Source: Chloroflexota bacterium (GTDB lineage Bacteria > Chloroflexota > Dormibacteria > Aeolococcales > Aeolococcaceae). Taken from it: a DNA stretch of 34,692 nt. The stretch spans positions 65,749 through 100,440 of the forward strand of contig VBJV01000022.1 of assembly GCA_005879785.1 (NCBI GenBank), written 5' to 3'. Of this stretch, positions 1 through 8,532 are shown piece after piece. Under the pieces are notes generated by a model. It saw only the letters and a list, made by a program, of their open reading frames with translations, did no database searches and was not told the origin of the DNA. Every line of letters starts with the position of its first letter. Positions within the stretch are counted from its first letter, which is position 1. Made by a program: the position numbers and the translations under genes.

Positions 1-353
1 GGCTTGTCCGGTGTGGAATGCTCGTCGCACAGGCGGCGCGCCAGCGCTGCCGCGGCGACGTTGAGCCGCGTGGTGTGCTCGGCCTGGCCCCATTCCGTGA
101 GGCGCAGTCGCGTCGCCTGGAATGTGCAGGTCTCAACGGCATCGCAGCCCACCTCGAGGAACGATCGGTGCACGCGCTCGACGACGTCGGGGGCATTGAG
201 GACGAGGCCGTCCATCCAGCCCTCGAGCGCCGCGCCGCCGTACTGTTCGAGTGCGGGGTGCTGGGCATGCAGGCTGGTGCCCATGGCGCCGTCGACCACG
301 AGCACGCGGCGCTGCAGTGCCTCGAGAAATGGCGACTGCACCTGGACTGCCAT
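1..353 (-). CDS. metH: Homocysteine S-methyltransferase domain protein (MetH N-terminal-like), 3' end truncated by window edge
   Basis: My own minus-strand translation from ATG at 353: MAVQVQSPFLEALQRRVLVVDGAMGTSLHAQHPALEQYGGAALEGWMDGLVLNAPDVVERVHRSFLEVGCDAVETCTFQATRLRLTEWG...; DGAMGT and ETxTF motifs typical of the family. Absent from the ORF track because it has no stop within the window. Confidence 0.8.
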   Translation of the reverse strand, partial: MAVQVQSPFLEALQRRVLVVDGAMGTSLHAQHPALEQYGGAALEGWMDGLVLNAPDVVERVHRSFLEVGCDAVETCTFQATRLRLTEWGQAEHTTRLNVAAAALARRLCDEHSTPDK

Positions 354-499
354 GGCTAGACGGTATCAGGAGTTGGCTGACCGGGCCGTGATACTCTCGG
401 CCGGCGCATTTACCAAGTCGCAGCAGGAGCAATCGTTTGGCACGACGTCCACCCCGTCCAGGCGGCACGCGCCGTCGCGGTCCGGCGCGCCGGCGCGAC

Positions 500-745
500 G
501 TGAGCGCCGAGGACGGCGCGGTCGCCTCCGTAAAGGAGGAGACGATCGAGATGGACGCGACGGTCCTGGAGCCGCTGCCCAACGCCATGTTCAAGGTGCA
601 GTTGCAGACGGGCCAGGAGGTGCTCGCGTACACGTCCGGCAAGATGCGCAAGTTCTACATCCGTATCCTCATCGGCGATCGGGTGCGGGTCGAGCTCTCG
701 CCGTACGACCTGACGCGCGGGCGCATCACGTTCCGTTACAAGTAG
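500..745 (+). CDS. infA: Translation initiation factor IF-1 (start uncertain: TTG 437, GTG 500 or ATG 551)
   Basis: [70 protein letters not shown] is a near-canonical IF-1 sequence. Confidence 0.93.
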   Translation: MSAEDGAVASVKEETIEMDATVLEPLPNAMFKVQLQTGQEVLAYTSGKMRKFYIRILIGDRVRVELSPYDLTRGRITFRYK

Positions 746-760
746 GCGCGGGGCGAGCCG

Positions 761-1213
761 ATGGTGGTCGGCTATGTCATCGCCGGCCTGGTGCTCCTGG
801 CAATCCTGGTCGCGGCGTATCGCGCGCTCGGACGCCCCAGCGCGCCCGTCAGCGATCCGCATGCGCTGTTGCGCGCTGTCGCGGACACCGCGGAGTCGGC
901 GACGGCGGCGACGCAGGAACCCGCCGCAGGTGCGCGCTCAGAACAGCGCCGCCTCGAAGGTTGCGCACAGGCGCTGGACCGGCTGACGCCAGGCGACCTC
1001 GACGCTTCCGGTGCACGTGCACATGAGCTTCTCGCGCAGGGAGTCAACGAGCTGCTCTGGGCAGCGCGCCTGCTGGAGCGCAGCGGCCTCGCCAGCGAAG
1101 GATTGCGCCGAGCGCACGCAGAGCTGACAACCTCGGGCACGCGGTGCCTCGCGCAGGCGCGCGCGCTCCTCGCCGGCTCAGGCGCCGCGAAAGAAGGTCA
1201 CGGTGCGCGCTAG
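761..1213 (+). CDS. Hypothetical protein with N-terminal transmembrane segment
   Basis: ORF of 150 aa directly downstream of infA; N-terminus MVVGYVIAGLVLLAILVAAYRAL is a TM helix, remainder Ala-rich helical. Confidence 0.55.
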   Translation: MVVGYVIAGLVLLAILVAAYRALGRPSAPVSDPHALLRAVADTAESATAATQEPAAGARSEQRRLEGCAQALDRLTPGDLDASGARAHELLAQGVNELLWAARLLERSGLASEGLRRAHAELTTSGTRCLAQARALLAGSGAAKEGHGAR

Positions 1214-2040
1214 GCCTTCGTCGAGCCCGACGGCGGGCGCCCAGCCGAGCTCGCCGGCGGCACGCTGCACGTCCACGCACGAGCGCCGCTGCTCACCCGG
1301 CTTGGCCTCGCCATGGTGTGCCACGGCGTCCACCCCGATGACGGCGCGTAGTCGCTCGAAGAGCTGGTTCACGTCCGTCTCGGCGCCTGTGCCGATGTTG
1401 TACGCACCGGCCGGTGCGTCGATCGCGCAGAGATTGGCGCGCACCACGTCGTCGACGTACACGTAGTCGCGCGTCTGCAGTCCGTCACCGTTGATGACAG
1501 CAGTCTCGCCGGTCAGCAGCCGTGTGGCGAGAATGGCAACGACGCCGGCCTCTCCATGCGGGTCCTGCCTCGCGCCGTACACATTCGCGTACCGCAAGGA
1601 GACCGATTCGAGACCCTGCACGCGCTGGAAGGTCGCCGCATAGAGCTCGGCGCACAGCTTCGAGGCGCCGTACGGGGACTCCGGCCGGCAGGGCGCATCC
1701 TCCGGGGTCGGGATGGTGTCCGTTTCGCCGTACACCGCTCCGCCGCTGGAAGCGAAGACGACGCGCTGCACCGCGGCTGCGGCGCACGCTCGCAGCACGT
1801 TGACCGTGCCCAGGACGTTGGTCTGCGCGTCACCCAGCGGATCGCGGACCGAGCTGCGCACGTCGATCTGCGCCGCCTGATGGAACACCACCTCGGGCCG
1901 GGTTGCTGCGATGGCGTCGACGAGCGCGGGTGTGGTGACATCGAGCTCGAGCAACGTCGCGCGGCGTGACCCGCGTTCAGCAGCGCGTCGACGAGGTGCG
2001 AGCCGATGAAGCCGGCGCCGCCGGTGACCAGCGCCCTCAC
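1178..2040 (-). pseudogene. NAD-dependent epimerase/dehydratase (UDP-glucose 4-epimerase-like), reading frame disrupted
   Basis: N-terminal VRALVTGGAGFIGSHLVDALLNAGH (GTG at 2040) lies in one frame; the remainder (ATLLELDVTTPALVDAIAATRPEVVFHQAAQIDVRSSV...YGASKLCAELY...YVDDVVRANL...) lies in another. The frames meet near 1966-1975. Confidence 0.8.
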
Positions 2041-3089
2041 GCTTCGACAAGCGGGGGTCGCGGTTTCGGCGCGTGGACGTGGGTGAGCAGGAAGACGACG
2101 AAGCCGAGGACGACCAGGCTGCCGTAGCTGATGCTGCGATCCAGGATGGCGATCGACAGCGCAGCCTCCTTGCTGATGCCGCCCACCGCGACGAGCACGG
2201 TGACCATCCCGAACTCGACCAGGCCGAGGCCGCCGGGCAGGAAGGGCACGGTGGTGAGCAGCGCCGCCGCCAGCGCAACGAGCAGGAACTGCGACGGTCC
2301 CAGCAAGTTGCCGTCCCCGAGCGCGAAGACAACGAAGGCGAGGCGGGCGGCCTCCATTCCCCACACGGTCCCGGTGAGCGCGATCAGCGTGGGAAAGCGG
2401 CCGAGTGAATGGACGGTTCCCACCCTGAAGCTCTCGTAACGGTGGAACACCGCTTCCGGCAGCAGGCGGAGCAGGCGCTGGCCGCGGCCCGCTCGCATGG
2501 TGAGGACGACGCCGACGCCGGCGCAGCACACCAGGGTCCCGGCGACGACGTACGGAATCAGCACACCCGGCGCCTTGCGATGGAAGACCACCGCGCCTGC
2601 CGCCAGCAGCAGCGCCATCAGCACGCACAGGTCGACGAGGCGCTCGGCGATGATCGTGCCCAGCGCCTTGCTCGCCGAGATGTGGCGCTTGGCCCGGGCC
2701 AGGTACGCGCGATAGACGTCGCCCATCTTGGCGGGCACGACACAGTTGACGAAGAACGATGTCACGATGATGCCGATCAGTCCTGGCCAGGGCTGGCTCT
2801 CGCCCGCGTTGCGCAGCAGCAGCCGCCAGCGGATCGCGCGCACCACGAAGCTCGAGTAGAAGACGATCAGCGCCGCCAGGTAGAGCAGCGCGTTGGCGTG
2901 ACGGATCTTGTTCCACGCGTCGCCCCAGTTGATGGGTGCGCGGGTGACGGCAACCGCGACGATGATCGCCGCCACCAGCAGCGAAGCGACCGTGCGCGGC
3001 GTGAAGAGACGTGCTGAGAGCGACGGTGGGACACCCGGGCGCACCGGCTCGACCGTGGCGAGCGTGCTGGTCACGGCTCGCTCCGCCAC
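2037..3089 (-). CDS. Lysylphosphatidylglycerol synthase TM-region / UPF0104-like flippase-type membrane protein
   Basis: 350 aa polytopic protein; SSFVVRAIRWRLLLRNAG, VPAKMGDVYRAYLARAK, IIAERLVDLCVL, PFLPGGLGLVEFGMV motifs of the PF03706-type family. Stop overlaps the epimerase GTG start (GTGA). Confidence 0.8.
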   Translation of the reverse strand: MAERAVTSTLATVEPVRPGVPPSLSARLFTPRTVASLLVAAIIVAVAVTRAPINWGDAWNKIRHANALLYLAALIVFYSSFVVRAIRWRLLLRNAGESQPWPGLIGIIVTSFFVNCVVPAKMGDVYRAYLARAKRHISASKALGTIIAERLVDLCVLMALLLAAGAVVFHRKAPGVLIPYVVAGTLVCCAGVGVVLTMRAGRGQRLLRLLPEAVFHRYESFRVGTVHSLGRFPTLIALTGTVWGMEAARLAFVVFALGDGNLLGPSQFLLVALAAALLTTVPFLPGGLGLVEFGMVTVLVAVGGISKEAALSIAILDRSISYGSLVVLGFVVFLLTHVHAPKPRPPLVEA

Positions 3090-3200
3090 GTCGTGCGCAC
3101 GCGGCCCCTTCCGATCATGGCCTGCATTCAGCGTGGGCGGCGCATGCGCGAGAGCAGCGCGCGCCGCTGCGATTCCGCCGGACCTCCCGCTGCGTGCATC

Positions 3201-3578
3201 TCACGCTCGGCCAGAATGCGAGCCAGCTGTTCCAGGTGACCCGATCGTACGCATCTCGTCCGATCCGGGCTCGACGATCGGCCAGACCCCACCGTGCCGT
3301 CCGAGCACGACATCGGGCGAGATCGAGGCGCGCAGCACCTCGCCGTCCATGAAGTGGAACGCGGCGCGGTCCCAGGCAGCCACGACCTCTGCGGGCGGCG
3401 CGGGGACCGAGTCGCCGACGATGATCTGACGGATCGCGGTCATCGGGAAGAGGGCGCGCTCGGTGTTCGGGTCGACGGAGCGGAACTCGGCTTCCAGGAC
3501 GGCGTGGTCGAACGTGATCTCGGGCGTGTCCGCATGCAGGACCTCGCCGTCAACGAAGCTGATCACCACGGCCGGCAT
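3201..3578 (-). CDS. DUF6982-like protein with two internal repeats; C-terminus probably frameshifted (continuing in the frame ending at 3128)
   Basis: Internal repeats VVISFVDGEVLHADTPEITF... and AAFHFMDGEVLRASISPDVVL...; a neighbouring frame continues plausibly as GHLEQLARILAEREMHAAGGPAESQRRALLSRMRRPR. Confidence 0.6.
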   Translation of the reverse strand: MPAVVISFVDGEVLHADTPEITFDHAVLEAEFRSVDPNTERALFPMTAIRQIIVGDSVPAPPAEVVAAWDRAAFHFMDGEVLRASISPDVVLGRHGGVWPIVEPGSDEMRTIGSPGTAGSHSGRA

Positions 3579-3730
3579 AGCCCCGCCAATCTACGACACC
3601 CGCGCCACCTTCCCACGCCGCCCGGCTCGGTATGCGAACCGCGCCAGGAAACACCGAGAAGTGTCACAGCCCGGTGACAGAGGCTGCAGCGGGCCGCGGG
3701 TAGCATGACCTGCGGGGAGTTGGTCAAACG

Positions 3731-4417
3731 ATGAGCACACGCTCGACTCGACGCGGGCGCGGCGGGGCGCGCTGGCCGAGCAGCGAAACATGCCGTCGCT
3801 ACGCGCCGGTGCTGTTCGCGGGCTTCGGCGCTGCGCTCGCGCTCGCGTTGCATGTGGTCACCGCCGAGGCAGCCGGGAGCGCCAGCGTCGCTGGGCAGGC
3901 CGCCGCCGGCGGGCCCTGGGCCGGCGTGTTGACGGCTGCGCCGGCCACGACCCCTGAACACTCGCGCCGAAGCGACCGTCGCCTGCGCCGGGACGATCGG
4001 AACCGCGGACGGCATCACATGGCGGGCACCGCACGAAGCACCACTCGCGCACGAACCGGGACGGCGCGAAGCCAGCCACTGCGCGGCGAACGCGCACCCG
4101 CGGCCCCGGCAGAGTCCACTGTGGTGAGTGGCGTCGAAGCCGCACGATCGAGCGCTCTCGTGCCCGTGACGCCGCCGGCGCAGCCGGCGGCAGCGCAGCC
4201 GGTGGCAGCGGAGCCGGCCGGGCCGCTGCCGACCCCGCCCGCCGAGATCCCACCCGTGATCGCGCCGCCGTTGCTCACCCTTCCGTCGGCTCCACGTCAG
4301 CAACTCTTCAGCCCGTCGTGGCCCGGTGTGCCGTTCAACGTGGCCAGCCTGGCTGCCCTGGTGCTCGCCGCCGCCGTCGCCGCCAGCGCGCTCGTGCTCG
4401 CGCGCCGGCGCACCTGA
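3731..4417 (+). CDS. Hypothetical Pro/Ala/Arg-rich protein with N- and C-terminal hydrophobic segments
   Basis: 228 aa; hydrophobic segments VLFAGFGAALALALHVVTA and VASLAALVLAAAVAASALVLARRRT flank a low-complexity Pro/Ala/Arg linker. Confidence 0.55.
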   Translation: MSTRSTRRGRGGARWPSSETCRRYAPVLFAGFGAALALALHVVTAEAAGSASVAGQAAAGGPWAGVLTAAPATTPEHSRRSDRRLRRDDRNRGRHHMAGTARSTTRARTGTARSQPLRGERAPAAPAESTVVSGVEAARSSALVPVTPPAQPAAAQPVAAEPAGPLPTPPAEIPPVIAPPLLTLPSAPRQQLFSPSWPGVPFNVASLAALVLAAAVAASALVLARRRT

Positions 4418-4427
4418 GCGAGCGCCG

Positions 4428-6539
4428 GTGCAACTCATTCGTCAGACGTTGGCGGCCTGGCGGCGAACGCGTTTCTCGGTCAAGTTCACCTCCGTCATCG
4501 TGGTTGCCTGCCTGCTCATCTCGCTGGTGCCTCTGTGGATCGCGCAGCTCAACACCAATGACGAGGCGAAGGACCGGGCGGCCGACAAGGTGGGGGTCGC
4601 AGGCAACCTGATCGCCGGGCAGCTCAGCTCGCTCAGCTCGTTCATCCAGGGCGTCGCACGACAGATCGACGCCAGCCGTGACCTGCCCAACCCCGAACTG
4701 GTGCGGGCAACGCTCGCGCAGGACGCCGCCGTCAATCCGTTCGGCGACGTGCTTGGCGTCATCGATCCCGATGGTCGCGTCGTGTCGGTACAGGGGACGC
4801 TCACCCTGACCCGCGCAGATCCGATCATCAGTGTGCTGACCGCCGCCGTTCCCAAGGGCGCGCACGTCGCGCCGGCCACCGACGGCCAGCCGTGGCTCGT
4901 CGAGGACGCGGCAGTGCCGAACAGCACAGCCACCGCCTTCGTGGGGCGTCCGCTGAGCGCCCAGCTCGCCACCGCCATCGGCAGCAACCTGGCCACCGCG
5001 GCGGATCCGGCCGACTTCACCGTCATCGGCACCGACGAGCGCTTCGCCATCGACGGCCGCATCGCGGGGCTCACCGTGAGCATGGGCGACAAGCCGTTCG
5101 CGCAGCTGGCCAGCGTGCTGTCCGGCAGGTCCGCTTCGGTGGTCACGGTGGGGACACGTGACTTCGCAGTGGCGACGGCGCAGCTCGGCCCGGCGTTCCG
5201 ACTGGTGGTCACCACACCTGTGGACGTCGTGGCCACGCCGCTGCAGCCGCTCATCCTGCTGATCGCACTCATCGTCGCGCTGGTGGCAGTCATCGTGGTG
5301 ATGGTGCAGTTCAGCCTGCAGCGTCCACTGCGCCGGCTCGACCGCGCTGTGGCGGGTCTGGGCAAGAACGAGTTCGACGTCCCGGTGCCGACAGGTCCCG
5401 ACAATGAGCTGGGCCGGCTTGGCGAGACCTTCGAGAAGATGCGCCGTGAGCTGCAGACGCAGATGAAAGCGACGCGAACGCGCGCAGCGATCGCGACCGC
5501 GTTGAGCACCTCGCGTCCGCTCGAGGAAACGCTCTCCGAGGTCTGCACGGAGCTGCGCACGTCAACCGGCGTGGACGCGGTCATGATCCTGGTGAACGAA
5601 TCGGAGATGAACGACCCGTTCGCCATCTTCGAGGGCGTGCGCGACGTCGACGTCGACGCGCTGTTGAAGGGCACCGGACCGATCGGCGAGGGCTACCGTC
5701 AGAGCATGATGGGAGCGCTCATGCTCGGCGCTGCGCCCGCGAGCCTGGAGGCCCACCTGGGGATGCGCGATTTCTGTGTCGCGCCGCTACGCCTTGCGGA
5801 GCACCTGCATGGTGTGCTCGCCGTGGCTCGCAGTGAATCGGAAATGGACGAGACCGACGCCGACCTCGTCGTCGGCACGGCGGAACAGCTTGCGCTGGCG
5901 TTGGAGCGATCCCGTTTCCTCGCGTCGGTGAAGCGGCAGGCCAGCATGGACGACCTCACCGGTCTGTACAACCATCGCTTCCTGGTCGACTACCTCGGCC
6001 AGCAGGTCGCGCTCGCAGAGCGTCTGAACACGTCCCTGGCGATACTGATGATCGACATCGACCACTTCAAGGTCCTCAACGACAGCCTGGGACACCAGGC
6101 AGGCGACGTCGCGCTCGCCGCTTTCGCGCAGACGCTCGTGAGCAGCGTGCGCCGGTCGGATCTCGCCGCCCGCTACGGTGGTGAGGAGTTCGCGGTGGTG
6201 ATGGCCAACACGTCGGCCGAGGAAGCGCGACTGGTGGCGGAGAAGATCCGGCTGGCCCTGGCCGACAGCATTATCGAGCTCGAACCCGGAGCGCCCCTGA
6301 CGCTGACCGTGAGCGTCGGTGGCGCCGCGTTCCCCGAGGACACAGAGAGCGCACGTGAGCTGCTCACGCTGGCCGACGAAGCCCTGTACCGCGCCAAGCG
6401 CACGGGGCGCGACCGCACCTGCATGGCGGGTGACGTGCGTGCGAGGATCAAGCCCAAGGTGGCCAGGATGCGTGATGCCGGCGTGATCGATGTGGAGTCC
6501 AATGTCGGTGCCGGCGGGCGCCATCGACCTGCGCAGTGA
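4428..6539 (+). CDS. Membrane diguanylate cyclase: periplasmic sensor + HAMP + GAF-like + GGDEF domains
   Basis: GTG 4428 start; N-terminal TM, HAMP ([38 protein letters not shown]), GGDEF with YGGEEF and upstream RRSD matching the RxxD I-site layout. Confidence 0.9.
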   Translation: MQLIRQTLAAWRRTRFSVKFTSVIVVACLLISLVPLWIAQLNTNDEAKDRAADKVGVAGNLIAGQLSSLSSFIQGVARQIDASRDLPNPELVRATLAQDAAVNPFGDVLGVIDPDGRVVSVQGTLTLTRADPIISVLTAAVPKGAHVAPATDGQPWLVEDAAVPNSTATAFVGRPLSAQLATAIGSNLATAADPADFTVIGTDERFAIDGRIAGLTVSMGDKPFAQLASVLSGRSASVVTVGTRDFAVATAQLGPAFRLVVTTPVDVVATPLQPLILLIALIVALVAVIVVMVQFSLQRPLRRLDRAVAGLGKNEFDVPVPTGPDNELGRLGETFEKMRRELQTQMKATRTRAAIATALSTSRPLEETLSEVCTELRTSTGVDAVMILVNESEMNDPFAIFEGVRDVDVDALLKGTGPIGEGYRQSMMGALMLGAAPASLEAHLGMRDFCVAPLRLAEHLHGVLAVARSESEMDETDADLVVGTAEQLALALERSRFLASVKRQASMDDLTGLYNHRFLVDYLGQQVALAERLNTSLAILMIDIDHFKVLNDSLGHQAGDVALAAFAQTLVSSVRRSDLAARYGGEEFAVVMANTSAEEARLVAEKIRLALADSIIELEPGAPLTLTVSVGGAAFPEDTESARELLTLADEALYRAKRTGRDRTCMAGDVRARIKPKVARMRDAGVIDVESNVGAGGRHRPAQ

Positions 6540-7539
6540 CACGCTGACCGTCCCCGACGCGGGAATGCGCGCGGCAATCGCCGCCGCTGAGGTCGGGGAT
6601 GACGTGTGGGGTGAGGACCCCACGGTGCGCCGGCTCGAGGAGGGAGTCGCCGCACTGCTGGACAAGCAGGCGGCGGTGTTCGTGCCCAGCGGCACGATGG
6701 CGAACCTCGCCGCGGTCGCCGCGCAGACCCGCCCCGGCGACGAGGTCATCGCCGATGCGCAGGCACATGTCGCGCTGCACGAGGCGGGTGGCTCAGCCGC
6801 GGTTGCCGGTGTCCAGCTTCGCCTGCTCGACGGGTTCGAAGGCACCCCCGACGCCGCGATGGTCCGCGATGCGGTGCGCGATCAGGACATCCACAATCCG
6901 ACCTCGAAGCTTCTGTGCCTGGAGAACACCCACAACCGTCGCGGCGGCTGCGCGATAGCCTTGCAACGGATCACGGCCGCTGCCGGCGCGGCGCACGCGG
7001 AGGGCCTGCGCGTCCACTGCGACGGGGCACGGCTGTTCAACGCCGCTGTGGCGCTGGATTGCGCCGCCGCGGCGCTGGTCGGCCACTGCGACACCGTGTC
7101 CGTGTGCTTGAGCAAGGGGCTGGGGGCTCCGGTCGGCTCGGTGGTCGCCGGCGATGACGCCGTCATCGCCGAGGTGCGGCGCTGGCGCAAGCGCCTCGGC
7201 GGCGGCATGCGGCAGGCCGGTGTGCTGGCGGCGGCGGGACTCTACGCACTCGACAACAACGTGGCTCGGCTCGCGGACGACCATGCCAACGCACGCGTCA
7301 TCGCCTCCGCATTGCGCGGCGTTGGCGGCGCGACGCTGCTCGAGCCGACCATCCCCACCAACAGCGTCATGCTGCGCACGGCCGCGCCGGCCGATGTGGT
7401 GGTGCGTGAGGCTGCCGCCCGAGGAGTTGCACTAGCGGTCATGGGGCCTGACCTGGTCCGCGGCATGACCCACCTCGGTGTCACCGACACCGATGCGCGC
7501 CGTGCGGCCGAGGTGCTGAGCGAGGTGCTCGCCGGGTAA
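6502..7539 (+). CDS. ltaE: Low-specificity L-threonine aldolase (PLP-dependent)
   Basis: [12 protein letters not shown]...[16 protein letters not shown]...[10 protein letters not shown]...[15 protein letters not shown]...[18 protein letters not shown]. Confidence 0.92.
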   Translation: MSVPAGAIDLRSDTLTVPDAGMRAAIAAAEVGDDVWGEDPTVRRLEEGVAALLDKQAAVFVPSGTMANLAAVAAQTRPGDEVIADAQAHVALHEAGGSAAVAGVQLRLLDGFEGTPDAAMVRDAVRDQDIHNPTSKLLCLENTHNRRGGCAIALQRITAAAGAAHAEGLRVHCDGARLFNAAVALDCAAAALVGHCDTVSVCLSKGLGAPVGSVVAGDDAVIAEVRRWRKRLGGGMRQAGVLAAAGLYALDNNVARLADDHANARVIASALRGVGGATLLEPTIPTNSVMLRTAAPADVVVREAAARGVALAVMGPDLVRGMTHLGVTDTDARRAAEVLSEVLAG

Positions 7540-7542
7540 GCG

Positions 7543-7572
7543 AAGGCCCCCGACGAAACCGTCGGGGGCCTT
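7543..7572. terminator. Perfect 12-bp stem hairpin between convergent ltaE and the histone-like gene, possible bidirectional terminator
   Basis: AAGGCCCCCGAC-GAAACC-GTCGGGGGCCTT; no strong T-tract follows on either strand. Confidence 0.7.
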
Positions 7573-7601
7573 GCGACGAGTTGTTGGGGTTGAGTGTGAG
7601 G

Positions 7602-8300
7602 TCAGCTCGCCGGCGGGGCTGCTGCCGCTGCTGCCGCAGCCGGAGCTGCTGCCGCCTTGCGACGGCCACCACGCCGTGCCGCCGGCTTGCGTGCCGCGGC
7701 CGCCTTGGGGGCGCGCTTTGCGGTGGCGCGCTTCGCAGTGGTGCGCTTTGCGGTGGTCCGCTTCGCCGTGGCGCGCTTCGCCGTGGCGCGCTTCGCACCG
7801 ACCCGACGCTTCGCCGTGGTGGCGCGCTTGGCTGTGGCGCGCTTCGCGGTCTTGCGCTTCGCGGTGGTGCGCTTGGCGCCGGCGCGACGCTTCGCAGTGC
7901 GCTTTGCCGTGGTGCGCTTGGCGCCCCGCCGTGCCCGGCGCACAGTGGTCTTCGCTGCAGTCCGGCGGCGGGTGCCACGGCGCGCAGTGGTGCGCTTCGC
8001 GGTCCGCTTCGCCGTCGCCCGCTTTGCGGTCTTGCGCTTGGCAGTGCGCTTGCCGCGGACGGCGGAACCGGCGCGCCGCGCAGCCCCGCGCAGCCCTGCC
8101 TCGAGTCTGGCAACTGTTTTCTCGAGCCCTGCGAGTCTCTTCTCGAGCTCGCTGACGGGCAGTGCCTTCACCAGGCTCTGCACCGCCTTCATGAGGTCGC
8201 CACCAGCGGGTGCGCGGCGACGCGCGGTCGTCCTGACGCGCCTCACGGTGCGTTTGACGGCCGTTGGCACGCCGCCTCTCCTACGTCTGGTTCTGGCCAT
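7602..8300 (-). CDS. Histone H1-like Lys/Arg/Ala-rich DNA-binding protein
   Basis: 232 aa; N-terminal helical/coiled segment (MKAVQSLVKALPVSELEKRLAGLEKTVARLEAGL), then repeats of AKRTTAKR/AKRATAKR and an Ala-rich tail; SD AAGGAGG at 8317-8311. Confidence 0.85.
   Translation of the reverse strand: MARTRRRRGGVPTAVKRTVRRVRTTARRRAPAGGDLMKAVQSLVKALPVSELEKRLAGLEKTVARLEAGLRGAARRAGSAVRGKRTAKRKTAKRATAKRTAKRTTARRGTRRRTAAKTTVRRARRGAKRTTAKRTAKRRAGAKRTTAKRKTAKRATAKRATTAKRRVGAKRATAKRATAKRTTAKRTTAKRATAKRAPKAAAARKPAARRGGRRKAAAAPAAAAAAAAPPAS
7705..8065 (-). repeat. Degenerate intragenic repeats encoding (T/A)AKR(T/A)TAKR units
   Basis: Recurring GCGCTT(C/T)GC(G/C)GTGGTGCGC-type units on the + strand, in frame with the H1-like protein. 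Confidence 0.8.
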
Positions 8301-8398
8301 ATTGGATGGGCCTCCTTGAGTGACGGCCCGCTCTTTTTCCGGACCGTCGGTTTAGACGTTTGTGACAGGAGGTGACTAAAACCTCCAGTCGGTCGTAC

Positions 8399-8427
8399 AT
8401 CATGCTGGTTGTACGCGCAATTGTCAA
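8399..8427 (-). promoter_or_regulatory. Putative sigma70-type promoter for the histone-like gene
   Basis: Minus strand: TTGACA (8427-8422), 17-nt spacer, CATGAT (8404-8399). Confidence 0.55.
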
Positions 8428-8532
8428 CGTTTGCACCCTGGGTTGCTGCCAGGGCAGACATCTACCCATGTCGCAGACTCGTCGCGACTTGTCCACGGGG
8501 CGCTGACCGGTTGCGTATAGTGCGGCCTGCTG

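Noticed and set aside
4-1026. 340-aa + strand ORF at the left edge
   Set aside because: Overlaps metH (minus), infA and the small membrane protein in the wrong frame; composition is Arg/Ser/Pro shadow-like.
7705-8065. Regular repeats resembling a CRISPR or satellite array
   Set aside because: Repeats are short, degenerate, without spacers, and explained by in-frame AKRTTAKR protein repeats.
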